The notes under the pieces were generated by a model. That model was not told where the DNA came from, made no database searches, and saw nothing but the letters and a program-made list of their open reading frames with translations. A program made the position numbers and the translations under genes. Positions 1 to 8,819 of a stretch of 53,798 nt of DNA are shown in pieces; positions within the stretch are counted from its first letter, which is position 1; each line of letters begins with the position of its first letter. Location of the stretch: the NCBI GenBank assembly GCA_944389925.1, contig CALXOD010000069.1, forward strand, positions 1 to 53,798. The letters are read 5' to 3'. This DNA is from an uncultured Victivallaceae bacterium (lineage in GTDB: Bacteria > Verrucomicrobiota > Lentisphaeria > Victivallales > Victivallaceae).

Positions 1-1696
1 CTTTTTCACCGGGAGCGTTTTTCAGGTGTATTTTCGTTTCGTCACAGGCCAGCGTCCTGCGGGCGTCGCGGACCTTCACGTTGCCTTTGAACGTCAGGAG
101 ATTCCCACCGTAATCCAGATCACTGGAGTCGGAGGTGATCACCGTCTGGACGGCGGCTTTGCCCGGAGCCGGCGCGGAACAGAGCACAATCCGGCTGTCT
201 CCGGGAGAACACAGACGTTCTTCGTTGAGCCAGAGAATCAGCTGTTCTCCGGTCAGGGAGTCATCTCCCCGCACCAGCCGGGGATGTGCGCCGGAGAGGG
301 TGACCTTGCGTTGGGTGTAATCCAGCACGGCTTGAGCGGCTTCCGCCCGTTCTCCGCCTTCCGGGGAGGTTCCGCGGCGGACGACTCGGACATCGTCATG
401 ACAGACAATTTCAGCAAGTTCCCGTTTCCCGCCGGCATTGATGCCGGGCATCAGCGTGGTATCGGTTGCGGGGGCTGCGGCGGCATGCGGCTCCGTGGTG
501 CGGAAGGAAATATTCATGGTACGGCAGGTCAGTTGCATGTCGGGATCTTCCACCACGACATTGCCGGTGAAGATGGCAGAGTTCTTCCGATAATCCATAT
601 CCAGAGCGTCGGAACGCAGATCGGTCCGCTTGGTGGTGTTCTGATCCGTATCTTCCCGGTGGAAGACCAGTCGGCAGTTTTTGCGGACGGCCATCTGCTC
701 CGTGTTGCGGTGGATTTCGATGGTTTCGCCGCTGAGGGTATCGTTGCCGCGATGCAGGGTGGGGGGATTGTCCGGCAATCCGGTCAACGTGATCAGGCCG
801 GATTGCATCAGGTATTCCACCCGATCGGCGGTGGCGCGCTGCCGTGGTTCCGCAGCGGCAGCGGCGGCGAGTTGCCGATCAATGACGACATGGCCTTCGC
901 AGATGATTTTGGATATTCCCTCGACGCCTGAAGCGGCGAAGGGATCTGCACCGGACGAATTTTCGGGATTTCGGTCGTTGCGGTCCAAATAGATCAACAG
1001 CCGGTCGCAGGTGACGGTTGCCCGTTCTTCATTGATTTTGACGTGACCGCGGAGGATGATTTCTCCTTTGTTGAAATCGATATAAAGGGAATCGGCATAC
1101 GCGTTGATGAATTCGTATTTTTCAGGAATTTTTCCACTTTTGAGAAGATTGGCCGGGTTGCTGGCGGCGGTGCGCAGGACGATTCGCACGTTTTTCCGGA
1201 CTGAAAGCGTACGCTGGGAATAATCCGCGTCAAAGCCGACGCCGTCCAGATCCAGCAGCGGTGACCGGAAGAAAACCGGCTCACCACCTGCCGCCTGCTG
1301 ATTTTCCTGGTTGATATCTGCGCGGGTACTGCTGATAACACCTTCGCTGTACAGACGTTGTGCCCAGAAAGCCAGCACGTCGGCAAGCGGAGCATTCAGC
1401 GGATAAAGCACGGTTTTCCTGGTATTGTCGATCAGGTCGATATCGGCATCGCGACGGATAATGTCCATAACCGGGCCGGTGGTGATGATGAGGTCGCCCT
1501 GGCGTTCTGCTTCGGCGCTGTAGATCATCAGCTGCAGGCGGTTTTTGTGGTAAACCGGAAGACGGGATTCCCGTGTTTTCAAACCACGCAGTTCATTAAG
1601 AGAATTGGCGCAGACGGACACCGGAACCAGTGGAAGAGCGGCCGGTGCCAGCAGCAGAAACATCGGAAAACATGTACGGAAAAAACGAAACGGCAT
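1..1696 (-). CDS. OstA/LptA-family LPS transport protein, C-terminus cut by window edge
   Basis: This frame stays open from an ATG at 1696 to the left edge, so only the first 565 residues are present. Residues 1-30 form a signal peptide (FPMFLLLAPAALPL core). The rest repeats the OstA beta-strand pattern, seen as LDYGGNLLTFKGNVKV, SLYIDFNKGEIILRGHV and MDYRKNSAIFTGNVVV, each a strand pair ending in G-N/H-V. The OstA fold carries lipopolysaccharide across the periplasm (LptA, LptC, LptD N-domain). An AGGAA site precedes the start, 19 bases after the kdsA stop, so it sits in the Kdo operon, as lpt genes often do. At more than 565 residues it is far longer than LptA (about 185 aa), so it is either a multi-repeat LptA/LptC fusion or an LptD-like N-domain. 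The family call is firm; the exact paralogue is not. Confidence 0.8.
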   Translation of the reverse strand, partial: MPFRFFRTCFPMFLLLAPAALPLVPVSVCANSLNELRGLKTRESRLPVYHKNRLQLMIYSAEAERQGDLIITTGPVMDIIRRDADIDLIDNTRKTVLYPLNAPLADVLAFWAQRLYSEGVISSTRADINQENQQAAGGEPVFFRSPLLDLDGVGFDADYSQRTLSVRKNVRIVLRTAASNPANLLKSGKIPEKYEFINAYADSLYIDFNKGEIILRGHVKINEERATVTCDRLLIYLDRNDRNPENSSGADPFAASGVEGISKIICEGHVVIDRQLAAAAAAEPRQRATADRVEYLMQSGLITLTGLPDNPPTLHRGNDTLSGETIEIHRNTEQMAVRKNCRLVFHREDTDQNTTKRTDLRSDALDMDYRKNSAIFTGNVVVEDPDMQLTCRTMNISFRTTEPHAAAAPATDTTLMPGINAGGKRELAEIVCHDDVRVVRRGTSPEGGERAEAAQAVLDYTQRKVTLSGAHPRLVRGDDSLTGEQLILWLNEERLCSPGDSRIVLCSAPAPGKAAVQTVITSDSSDLDYGGNLLTFKGNVKVRDARRTLACDETKIHLKNAPGEK

Positions 1697-1715
1697 GCCG
1701 GAGATTCCTGTTTGA

Positions 1716-2528
1716 TTATGAAAGTTTGGCAATAGCGAGGACTTCGGCGAGGACTTCGCGGATGTCTTCGAACGAAAGCGAATTGGGGCCGTCTGACCAG
1801 GCCTGATCCGGACGGGGATGTACTTCAGCGAACAGCGCATCGATCCCCACCGCTGCCGCGGCTCGGGCCAGCGGGCGGACGAACTCCCGGTTGCCGCCGG
1901 ACGCACCGCCGAGTCCGCCGGGAAGCTGCACGGAGTGTGTGGCATCGAACACCACCGGCACACCAAAGCTGCGCATGATCGGGAGTGAACGGAAATCGAC
2001 AACCAGGTTATGGTATCCGAAAGTGCTGCCGCGTTCGGTCAGCAGAATCTGATGGTTGCCGGCGAGACGAATTTTTTCCACGGCGCCGCGCATGTCCTCG
2101 GGAGCCATGAACTGGCCTTTTTTGATATTGACCGGTTTGCCGGATCTGGCCGCGGCGACAAGCAGATCGGTCTGGCGGCATAGAAAAGCCGGAATCTGAA
2201 GCAGATCAACAACTTCTGCCACCTGCGGCACGTCGGTGGATTCATGTACGTCAGTGACCACCGGGATGCCGAAACGGTGTTTGACTTCCGCCAGCATAGC
2301 CAGTCCGGCAGTCAGACCGGGACCGCGGCGGGAACTGCCGCTGGTACGGTTCGCCTTGTCGTAGGACGCCTTAAAAATATATCCGACATTAAGTTCCCGG
2401 CACAGGTTGCTCAAATACTCGGCGCATTCCAGACAGAGCTCCAAGCTTTCCGCCATGCAGGGGCCGCCGATCAGAACCGGATGACCGTTGCCGATGACTA
2501 CGGCGCTGCCGATGGTGACACTGTTCAT
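1716..2528 (-). CDS. kdsA: 3-deoxy-8-phosphooctulonate synthase (Kdo-8-P synthase)
   Basis: This cytoplasmic enzyme condenses phosphoenolpyruvate with arabinose 5-phosphate to give Kdo 8-phosphate, the committed step to the Kdo of LPS inner core. The 270-residue length is typical. Family blocks are visible: GGPCMAES near residue 21, KASYDKANRTS, VTDVHE, NIKKGQF and VFDATHSVQLPGG. Cys24 sits where metal-dependent (Aquifex-type) enzymes carry a ligand Cys and the E. coli metal-free type has Asn, so this looks like the metal-dependent class; that is an inference from one residue. The start ATG overlaps the kdsB stop (ATGA), indicating translational coupling, and the OstA-family gene follows after 19 bases. 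Confidence 0.97.
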   Translation of the reverse strand: MNSVTIGSAVVIGNGHPVLIGGPCMAESLELCLECAEYLSNLCRELNVGYIFKASYDKANRTSGSSRRGPGLTAGLAMLAEVKHRFGIPVVTDVHESTDVPQVAEVVDLLQIPAFLCRQTDLLVAAARSGKPVNIKKGQFMAPEDMRGAVEKIRLAGNHQILLTERGSTFGYHNLVVDFRSLPIMRSFGVPVVFDATHSVQLPGGLGGASGGNREFVRPLARAAAAVGIDALFAEVHPRPDQAWSDGPNSLSFEDIREVLAEVLAIAKLS

Positions 2529-3256
2529 AATCCCGCCTCCTGCAACCGTTGTTCGGCCCGCGCCAAATCTTCGGGCGTATCAATGCCGATGCTGGTAAGT
2601 TGAGACACCAGAACTTGAATACCAATGCCGTTCTCCAGCGCCCGGAGCTGTTCAAGTTTTTCGCACATTTCGAGGCGTCCGGGGGGGAGCTGCACGAACT
2701 TTTCCAATGCCGCACGCCGATAGGCATAAATGCCCCAGTGAGCGTATACGGTGGTCGCTTCGCCGCCTTCCCGCCGGAAGGGAATGAGGGAACGGCTGAA
2801 ATAAAGCGCCGCTCCGGTCGCCCCGAATACCACTTTGGGACGGTTGGGATCGTGCAATGCCTCGGCATCGGCGGGTACGGCGACGGTGGCCATTTCGTAT
2901 TCCGGATGATTCTTCATCAAGGTGATCAATTCGTCGATGACGGAAGTCGGGATCAGCGGTTCATCGCCCTGCACGTTGATAATGATATCGCAGTCCAGGC
3001 CGGAAATGGCTTCGCGGATCCGGTCACTGCCGGAGGGATGGTCGGCACGGGTCATAACCGCTTTTCCCCCGAAGGATTCCACCGCCTTGCGAATCCGGTC
3101 ATCATCAGTTGCGACAATCACGAGATCGGCGGTGGAGGCGGCGGCTTTTTCGTAAACATGACGGATCATCGGTTTGCCGCGGAGCAACGCCAGCGGTTTG
3201 CCCGGGAAACGGGTACTGCCATAGCGGGCAGGGATGGCGATAACAACTTGGTCCAT
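2525..3256 (-). CDS. kdsB: CMP-Kdo synthetase
   Basis: It activates Kdo by transfer to CTP, giving CMP-Kdo for lipid A glycosylation in the cytoplasm. The 243-residue protein opens with the nucleotide-binding signature IPARYGSTRFPGKPL, followed by VYEKA, VATDD and INVQGDEPLI (the metal-binding Asp block), all standard for KdsB. A GGGAG ribosome site lies just before the ATG. The start is 4 bases after the rfaE1 stop, and its own stop overlaps the kdsA start, so rfaE1-kdsB-kdsA are translated from one message. No anomalies are seen. Confidence 0.97.
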   Translation of the reverse strand: MDQVVIAIPARYGSTRFPGKPLALLRGKPMIRHVYEKAAASTADLVIVATDDDRIRKAVESFGGKAVMTRADHPSGSDRIREAISGLDCDIIINVQGDEPLIPTSVIDELITLMKNHPEYEMATVAVPADAEALHDPNRPKVVFGATGAALYFSRSLIPFRREGGEATTVYAHWGIYAYRRAALEKFVQLPPGRLEMCEKLEQLRALENGIGIQVLVSQLTSIGIDTPEDLARAEQRLQEAGL

Positions 3257-3260
3257 GGGG

Positions 3261-4262
3261 TCAGTTCTCCCGGTTGAGTTCTTTTTTCACTTCGTCAGCG
3301 GCAACGGGAACGGTGCCGACTTTTCCGACGACAATACCGGCCGCATAATTCCCGATTTCAGCTGCCTCCGCCGGTGTGGCACCGGCAGCCAGGGCCAGCG
3401 TAAACGCCGCAACAACGGTGTCTCCCGCACCCGAGACGTCGAAAACTTCCCGCGCACGAGTCGGAATCACGGTTTTTGTCCCATTCCGTCTGTACAGGGC
3501 CATGCCCTCTGCGGCGAGGGAGATCAGCAGATATTCCGGAGCCCACTGCTGCTGGAGTCGTTCCGCCACGCGATCCAGTTCCATTTCCGCTTCATGCCCG
3601 GAGTGATTCGGCAGGGCCGCCATGGCGACGGCTTCCTGACGATTCGGTTTGATGACGGTCAGCCCCTGAACGGGAGAGAGGTTGCCGGGTTTCGGGTCCA
3701 GTGCGGTGATGATCCCTCGCCGGGCGGCGGCGGGAACGATGGCGGAAAGCATTTCATCGGACAGCAGGCCTTTGTCGTAATCTTCAAAAATCACCGCATC
3801 AATTTCTCCTGCCGCAATCAGGGCCAGGACCTTTTCCGTAATGGCTTCCCGGAGTCGCGCCGGAGCGGGTGAAGCGTCCTCATGATCGACCCGGAGCAAT
3901 TGCTGGGTACCGGCAATGACCCGTTGTTTGTGAGTGGTTTGACGCATCGGATCAACGCAGACCGATTCCGGATTGATGCCGTATTCCGCCAGCTGCCGGC
4001 AGAGTTCCCGGCCGTCCGCGTCATCGCCGATCATGCCGAAAGCCAGTGCGGACCCGCCCAGTGTGACCAGGTTGCGCATGACGTTGGCGGCGCCGCCGAG
4101 ACAGCTGCTGGTCCGGTCGATGGAAACGACCGGAACCGGCGCTTCCGGAGAAATCCGGGTGGCACGTCCCCACAGATAAACATCGAGCATCAAGTCGCCG
4201 ATCACGGCAATGCGCTTTTCCCGAAACCGGTCGATGAGAGAGATCAGTTTATTTGCTTTCAT
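3261..4262 (-). CDS. rfaE1: Heptose-7-phosphate kinase (HldE N-domain / RfaE1 type)
   Basis: This is a PfkB-family sugar kinase that phosphorylates heptose 7-phosphate at C1 on the way to ADP-heptose for LPS core. Visible signatures are GDLMLDVYLWGRATRISPEAPVP near the N-terminus (substrate lid), GGAANVMRNL, and DVSGAGDTVVAAF near residue 265 with the catalytic Asp. At 333 residues it lacks the C-terminal nucleotidyltransferase domain of bifunctional HldE (about 475 aa), so that activity must be encoded elsewhere. The ATG at 4262 is chosen because it matches the family start; a longer reading from 4280 adds six unlikely residues. It overlaps the upstream gene by 14 bases. Confidence 0.92.
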   Translation of the reverse strand: MKANKLISLIDRFREKRIAVIGDLMLDVYLWGRATRISPEAPVPVVSIDRTSSCLGGAANVMRNLVTLGGSALAFGMIGDDADGRELCRQLAEYGINPESVCVDPMRQTTHKQRVIAGTQQLLRVDHEDASPAPARLREAITEKVLALIAAGEIDAVIFEDYDKGLLSDEMLSAIVPAAARRGIITALDPKPGNLSPVQGLTVIKPNRQEAVAMAALPNHSGHEAEMELDRVAERLQQQWAPEYLLISLAAEGMALYRRNGTKTVIPTRAREVFDVSGAGDTVVAAFTLALAAGATPAEAAEIGNYAAGIVVGKVGTVPVAADEVKKELNREN

Positions 4263-4737
4263 GGTTTTTTGAGTTCGCAAAGCTGTCCGCCACCTGCCGG
4301 GTGAGGGCGGTGAGGAACGGCTGTGGATTGAGTTCCATTTCCTGGTTGACGGTTTTTCCCTGGATCGCCCGGGCGGCGATCAGGCGCAGGTCGCTGATGT
4401 CCTGCTGAATTTCGGCAATTTCTCCGGCGGAGATGGTCTGCCGGTGCAACCGCAGATAGTTGGCCATGAGGTTCAGAGTCCACAGGACGATTTTATTTTC
4501 CTCGTCGGCCGCTGTGTCCCTGATCCGGGCTTCGTTGCAGTTATTGCGCAGCGAATCGAAACTGCTCAGCAGTTGCTGGCGTTTGATTTGCAGGGCCCAG
4601 ATGTCGGACCGGAGCAGGTAGGTCGGGATTCCGACCGCCAGCACAACTTCCGAAATTACGATTAAACAGAAAATTACGACCGCTGAGGCGGCAACGTAAT
4701 CCCGTTTGAATTTTGCAGTGAATAACGACCGGTCCAT
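4249..4737 (-). CDS. Small single-pass membrane protein, unknown function
   Basis: I do not recognise this 162-residue protein. A single hydrophobic helix spans about residues 16-40 (VVIFCLIVISEVVLAVGIPTYL), preceded by a basic stretch (KFKRDY), so it is probably anchored with the N-terminus in the cytoplasm. The remainder is helical and charged, with coiled-coil character around residues 50-135. It sits 23 bases after the Zn peptidase and overlaps rfaE1 by 14 bases, inside the LPS gene run. The topology (short inner tail, one helix, external helical domain) resembles integrating-conjugative-element TraE-type proteins in outline only. A role in envelope assembly is a guess from position. Confidence 0.75.
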   Translation of the reverse strand: MDRSLFTAKFKRDYVAASAVVIFCLIVISEVVLAVGIPTYLLRSDIWALQIKRQQLLSSFDSLRNNCNEARIRDTAADEENKIVLWTLNLMANYLRLHRQTISAGEIAEIQQDISDLRLIAARAIQGKTVNQEMELNPQPFLTALTRQVADSFANSKNHESK

Positions 4738-4760
4738 GCCCAGTTGCTCCGGATTTTTCT

Positions 4761-5456
4761 TCAGTCACGCCGCCCGCCGAAGAGCCCGGCACGGTAGAGG
4801 TAGTACAGCAGCACCAGCAACGAGTTGACGGCGGAGGCCACATAGGTCAGAAATGCGGCATTCAGGACTTTGCCTGCCGCGTCTGCTTCCCGGGAGGTGA
4901 CGATACCGGCGCTTTCCATGAGTTTTCTGGCGCGGGCGCTGGCATCGTATTCCACCGGCAGCGTGACGATGGAAAAGAGCACCGCCGCACCGAAAATCAT
5001 TGCTCCGGCGAAAATCAATCCCGGCGCATGCATGAAAAAACCCGCCAGAATGACAATATAGGACAACGGCGATGCCAGCGACACCACCGGTACCATCATG
5101 CTGCGCAGCGTCAGCGGCCCATAGGCCTGAGCATGCTGGATCGCGTGTCCGGCCTCGTGGCAGGCGACTCCGATGGACGAGAGGCTGCGTCCCGAAAAAA
5201 CTTCGTCCGAAAGTCGCAGCTTTCGGGAGACCGGATCGTAGTGGTCGGAAAGAAATCCGTCCGTCCGTTCAATCTGCACATTGTCGATTCCGGCATTCTG
5301 CAACAGTCGGGCTGCAGCCTGTGCGCCGGTCATGCCTGAGGAGGCCGGAATCTGCGAGTAGTGGGCAAAAGTGCTTTTGGTGCGATAGGATGCCCACATC
5401 GCCAGCAGCAGTCCCGGGAGAATGAAGAGAAAATACATCGGATCAAAATAAAACAT
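4761..5456 (-). CDS. Membrane zinc metallopeptidase (YugP / Zn_peptidase_2 family)
   Basis: This 231-residue integral membrane peptidase carries the zincin motif VACHEAGHAIQH at about residues 97-108, with a downstream VEYDASARA block that probably gives the third zinc ligand Glu. Hydrophobic helices lie at the N-terminus (MYFLFILPGLLLAMW), around residues 120-165 and near the C-terminus. This layout and length match the YugP-like neutral Zn peptidase family, whose physiological substrate is not established. It lies 46 bases after the esterase and 23 before the small membrane protein, so it is probably cotranscribed with the LPS genes. The family call is confident; the biological role is unknown. 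Confidence 0.9.
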   Translation of the reverse strand: MFYFDPMYFLFILPGLLLAMWASYRTKSTFAHYSQIPASSGMTGAQAAARLLQNAGIDNVQIERTDGFLSDHYDPVSRKLRLSDEVFSGRSLSSIGVACHEAGHAIQHAQAYGPLTLRSMMVPVVSLASPLSYIVILAGFFMHAPGLIFAGAMIFGAAVLFSIVTLPVEYDASARARKLMESAGIVTSREADAAGKVLNAAFLTYVASAVNSLLVLLYYLYRAGLFGGRRD

Positions 5457-5502
5457 GCCACATGGTTCCTTCGGAAATCATTCCGGTGTTATTCTGTTAC
5501 CT

Positions 5503-6333
5503 TCAAAGCGGAAAACCGCATTGATCCCGCAGAAAATCCCGCGCCAGTTCCGGCCAGACTGCGATATCGGGATGTTCCGGCGCCAGCCCCAGTCCGTGGA
5601 CGCCGTCCGGGAAGACGTGCAGTCCCCACGGCCGCTGGTGGGTTCGCAGTGCAGCGGCAAACATCAGACTGTTCTCCACCGGGACGCCTGCGTCTGTAGC
5701 CGTATGCCAGAGAAAGGTCGGCGGAGTGTGTGCGCCAACCCGATTCTCCAGAGAATAGCGTTTCCGTTCCGCCTCCAGTTTTTCTCCGAGAAGATTCTGG
5801 CCGGAGCCTTCGTGACCGTTCGGGCCGAAGGAGATGACCGGATATCCCAGAATCATGGCATTCGGCTTCATATCGAAACCGTCAGCTGCATCGCCGGCAT
5901 CGGCATTGATTTCCTCGAAGAGGGTGCCGGTAGAGGCAGCCAGATGGCCTCCTGCGGAAAAACCGCAGACTGCCAGACAATCTGGAAGCATCTGCCACCG
6001 ATCTGCCAGCTGCCGCACCAGGCGGATGGCGCGGAAGGCGTCTCGCTGCGGTTCGGGAAAACGGTAGGGGGCCGTGCGGTATTGCACGACAAATGCATGA
6101 CAGCCGAGCCGGCGGAATCGTTCTGCAATGTCCACGCCTTCATGCTGGGCCCGGAATCTGTAGGCTCCACCGGGAAATATGACCAGAATCGGGTGTGGCT
6201 GTCCGTCTTCAAGCGGATAACAGTCCAGCATCGGCTGATAGTCATCTTCGATATTGCCTGTGCCGGCGGAACAGCGTTCCGGCCAGAGGGGCAGGGACTG
6301 CAGGGGTTTCAGATTGGAGCGTGGTTCTAGCAT
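5503..6333 (-). CDS. Alpha/beta-hydrolase esterase (acetyl-xylan-esterase / BD-FAE-like)
   Basis: This 276-residue protein has the alpha/beta-hydrolase landmarks: an oxyanion motif PGGAYRF, the nucleophile elbow GFSAGGH (catalytic Ser), a downstream Asp region (HTATDAGVPVENS) and the C-terminal catalytic His in FPDGVHGLGLA. These match sugar-ester deacetylases of the BD-FAE/endo-xylanase-associated type. The ATG at 6333 is preferred over a longer frame from 6435 because AAAAGGATA precedes it and the added residues look non-coding. No signal peptide is seen, so it is probably cytoplasmic, acting on imported acetylated sugars; the substrate is inferred only from family. Confidence 0.88.
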   Translation of the reverse strand: MLEPRSNLKPLQSLPLWPERCSAGTGNIEDDYQPMLDCYPLEDGQPHPILVIFPGGAYRFRAQHEGVDIAERFRRLGCHAFVVQYRTAPYRFPEPQRDAFRAIRLVRQLADRWQMLPDCLAVCGFSAGGHLAASTGTLFEEINADAGDAADGFDMKPNAMILGYPVISFGPNGHEGSGQNLLGEKLEAERKRYSLENRVGAHTPPTFLWHTATDAGVPVENSLMFAAALRTHQRPWGLHVFPDGVHGLGLAPEHPDIAVWPELARDFLRDQCGFPL

Positions 6334-6436
6334 GGGTATCCTTTTCCGGTTGAGAAAAAAAGTCTTACTCCTGTCATAAAATACACCCGGAGAAGTGAAA
6401 AAACAAGTCCGCCAATGTCGTCGACCCGATTCCATA

Positions 6437-6470
6437 ATAAAAAAAATCCCCGGCGCCGGCGGCGTCGGGG
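6437..6470 (-). terminator. Rho-independent terminator of the parvulin gene
   Basis: On the minus strand, 19 bases after the stop of the foldase gene, a 10-bp GC-rich stem (CCCCGACGCC / GGCGCCGGGG, one A-C mismatch, 3-base loop) is followed directly by A and eight T. It separates the foldase transcript from the esterase/LPS operon. Confidence 0.9.
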
Positions 6471-6488
6471 AATGAACCGTGATTGGGG

Positions 6489-7622
6489 TTACTTGGTCGC
6501 TTCGGCCGGGGTCGGGGCGGGGGCCGGGGCCTTGACCAGGAATTCCGCTTTGTTGGCTGCTTCAAGCTCTGCCAGCATCTTTTCGACTTCGGCCTGGGCT
6601 TTTTGACCCTTGAGGCCTTCCAGCAGACGATCCTTGACTTCTTCAAACGGGATGGTCTTTTCCGGCTGGGCGGCATCGCGGCGGATGATGTGGTAGCCGA
6701 ACTGAGTCTTCACCAACCCGGAGAGTTCGCCTTCCTTGAGGGCGAAGGCAGCTTCTTCGAATTCCTTGACCATCTGCCCCTTGCCGAAAGCGCCGAGCGA
6801 ACCGCCGTTTTCCTTGCTGGGACAGTCGCTGTTTTCTTTGGCTGCGGCTTCGAATCCGGCCGGATTTTTCTTAAGGTCGGCCAGAATTGCTTCCGCCTTG
6901 GCCTTGGCCGCATCGAGCTGCTCCTTGGTGGCCTTGTCCGGAGTGCTGATCAGAATATGAGACGCACGGATGGTGTTGGCCGGATCGGCGGGTTCCTTGA
7001 AGCGTGCGATGTTCGCATCATAATAGGCTTTGGCTTCGGCATCGGTGACGGTGATTTTCGAAACGACCGTCTTGTCCAGATAACGCTCAATGGCAAAGCT
7101 TTCCTGAATGGTCGGATTCTTGGCCATTTCATCGATATAGGCGTCTTCGTTCTTACCGGTCATCTGGAGCTGCAGCTTGACCATTTCCCGCTGTTCTTTG
7201 GGCATGGAGTCAAGCTGTTCCTTCATGGTATTTTTCACCAGTTCGGCAGAGGGTTTGAAGCCGGCCTTTTCCGCAGCTTCCAGCAACAGCTTCTGGTCGA
7301 CGAAGGCTTTGACCTGCATCGGAGCGACCCGTTCGAGCAGTTCCGCGGTGATCATCGGCGGGATCTTCCCATCCGGTCCTTTGAGCTGGGCATTCATAAC
7401 GTCGACGAATTCCTGTTTGGTGATGTCTTTCCCGTTTACCCGGGCGATAACTGGCGGCAGAAAGCTCCACAGATCCGGTTGTTCTGCGGTCTGTGCCGGT
7501 TTTTCCGCGGCGGGTGCGGCAGGTTTGACTTCGGCGGGCGCGGCGGCCGGCTGTTCGGCGGCGGTCAGCTGGACCATCAACGCGCCGGCGGCCAGAGTCA
7601 GACTTAACATTTTTGCATTCAT
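6489..7622 (-). CDS. Secreted parvulin-type peptidyl-prolyl isomerase (SurA/PrsA-like)
   Basis: This 377-residue periplasmic foldase opens with a signal peptide ([19 protein letters not shown], cleavage near AAEQ) followed by an Ala/Pro/Glu-rich linker. Residues 65-190 form a helical SurA-N-like chaperone domain ([15 protein letters not shown]). The parvulin domain follows at about 205-315, with [28 protein letters not shown] and [11 protein letters not shown]. An Ala/Pro-rich tail closes it. It catalyses proline isomerisation during folding of exported or outer-membrane proteins. Strong terminators on both sides (6437-6470 downstream and the rpsD terminator upstream) make it monocistronic. 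Confidence 0.93.
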   Translation of the reverse strand: MNAKMLSLTLAAGALMVQLTAAEQPAAAPAEVKPAAPAAEKPAQTAEQPDLWSFLPPVIARVNGKDITKQEFVDVMNAQLKGPDGKIPPMITAELLERVAPMQVKAFVDQKLLLEAAEKAGFKPSAELVKNTMKEQLDSMPKEQREMVKLQLQMTGKNEDAYIDEMAKNPTIQESFAIERYLDKTVVSKITVTDAEAKAYYDANIARFKEPADPANTIRASHILISTPDKATKEQLDAAKAKAEAILADLKKNPAGFEAAAKENSDCPSKENGGSLGAFGKGQMVKEFEEAAFALKEGELSGLVKTQFGYHIIRRDAAQPEKTIPFEEVKDRLLEGLKGQKAQAEVEKMLAELEAANKAEFLVKAPAPAPTPAEATK

Positions 7623-7840
7623 TGTTCAGAAATCCTTTCCTGTTCTTGTTCAATCCGGATGATCCGGTCCCCCCGGCCGAATCTCAATGAAGAAATCCGT
7701 TACGGGAAACGCATGATTTTCCATATCCGGATAAACAATTACACCCGCAATTCACGAAAAGCAAGCGGGGATTGCAGGATTTATCAAAATAGAAAAGTTT
7801 TTCCCTCGCTGCCGGTTTTCAGTTTCCGTTGCGGCGATAA

Positions 7841-7876
7841 AAGAAAAAAGCACCGTCCCCAATGGGAACGGCGCTT
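7841..7876 (-). terminator. Rho-independent terminator of rpsD
   Basis: Thirty-one bases past the rpsD stop the minus strand folds a 13-bp stem (AAGCGCCGTTCCC with GGGGACGGTGCTT, three-base loop, two G-T pairs) that runs into TTTTTTCTTTT. Confidence 0.92.
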
Positions 7877-7907
7877 CTGTCCACAGATTCGTGGGGGGAA
7901 CCCACTA

Positions 7908-8519
7908 TTAGCGGGCGTAGTATTCGATCACGCTCATAATCTTGACGTTGACCGGAATTTCATCCGCCTGCGGCACCCGGACCAGCGTGGCCTTTAGGTT
8001 GTCACGGTCGACTTCCAGATAGGCCGGAATGGTGGAATTGCTCTTTTTGGCGGCTTCGGCAATCGCCGGAGACTTTTCCGCATTGATGGTGATGACCTGG
8101 CCTTCTTTCACCCGGCAGGAGGCGCGGTCCACCTTTTTGCCGTCCACGAGAATGTGGCCATGGTTCACATACTGTTTGGCCGCGAAAATCGTCGGTGCGA
8201 AGCCGGCACGATAAACCAGCGCATCCAGACGGGTTTCCAGGGCACTGAACAGCTTTTCCCCGGCCTGACCGGTACCGGCCTTGGCTTTGGTATAAGCGAT
8301 CTGGAGCTGTTTTTCGCTGATGGCGTAGTAGTTTTTAAGTTTCTGCTTTTCGATCAACAGTTCTCCATAGGTGGAGAGCTTGGCGCGACGACCTTTGCCG
8401 TGCGGGCCGGCCGGATAGGCGCGGGCCATGCCTTTAACGGTAGGGCAGTTCGGGCATCCCCAGATGCACTGGCCGATGCGGCGGCAGAACTTGTGTTTCG
8501 CTCGACTTGCGGTTGGCAT
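7908..8519 (-). CDS. rpsD: 30S ribosomal protein S4
   Basis: This primary 16S rRNA-binding protein nucleates the 30S body. The 203-residue length is normal. The N-terminal region has a four-cysteine cluster (CRRIGQCIWGCPNC) of the zinc-binding S4 form, then KLSTYGELLIEKQKL, and the S4 RNA-binding domain at about 95-155 (RLDALVYRAGFAPT, VNHGHILVDGKKVD). The ATG at 8519 follows AAAGGGA; the longer frame from 8588 adds residues foreign to S4. It stands alone rather than in the alpha operon, with its own promoter (8647-8675) and terminator. The leader of about 120 bases leaves room for autogenous control, but I see no proven element. Confidence 0.97.
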   Translation of the reverse strand: MPTASRAKHKFCRRIGQCIWGCPNCPTVKGMARAYPAGPHGKGRRAKLSTYGELLIEKQKLKNYYAISEKQLQIAYTKAKAGTGQAGEKLFSALETRLDALVYRAGFAPTIFAAKQYVNHGHILVDGKKVDRASCRVKEGQVITINAEKSPAIAEAAKKSNSTIPAYLEVDRDNLKATLVRVPQADEIPVNVKIMSVIEYYAR

Positions 8520-8646
8520 TACCAATCCCTTTCTGTTTGAGGTGTTTCCCTCTGGTTTGAACTTTTTCCGCACGGATTCCGGCGTCAAGCCTTATTCATG
8601 GGGCCGCAACCCGGCGGTATCGCAATAACGAAAATTACGATCTCTT

Positions 8647-8675
8647 ACCATACTCTCTTTTAGAGAAAATGTCAA
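8647..8675 (-). promoter_or_regulatory. Sigma70-type promoter of rpsD
   Basis: The minus strand reads TTGACA, 17 bases, TATGGT, about 130 bases upstream of the rpsD start. It has a consensus -35 and ideal spacing. Confidence 0.75.
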
Positions 8676-8687
8676 GATATTCCTCTG

Positions 8688-8735
8688 AAAAAATAATTGC
8701 GTTTCACCGTTCCTTGCGGTTCAACGGTGAAACGC
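8688..8735 (-). terminator. Terminator downstream of the Gfo/Idh dehydrogenase
   Basis: A perfect 13-bp stem (GCGTTTCACCGTT / AACGGTGAAACGC, 11-base loop) on the minus strand is followed by AATTATTTTTT. It ends the isomerase-dehydrogenase transcript just before the rpsD promoter. Confidence 0.9.
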
Positions 8736-8819
8736 GATAATCCTTTTCGCCACCCGGATCTGTGCCGCAAGATGCACGGCCACTGCCGGTTTGGGTGGCG
8801 GAAAGAACGGTTGGAGCGC

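Noticed and set aside
26-931. Long plus-strand open frame over the OstA-family gene
   Set aside because: It is the antisense shadow of the minus-strand OstA gene; no family match, and the GC-rich codon pattern of the minus gene creates it.
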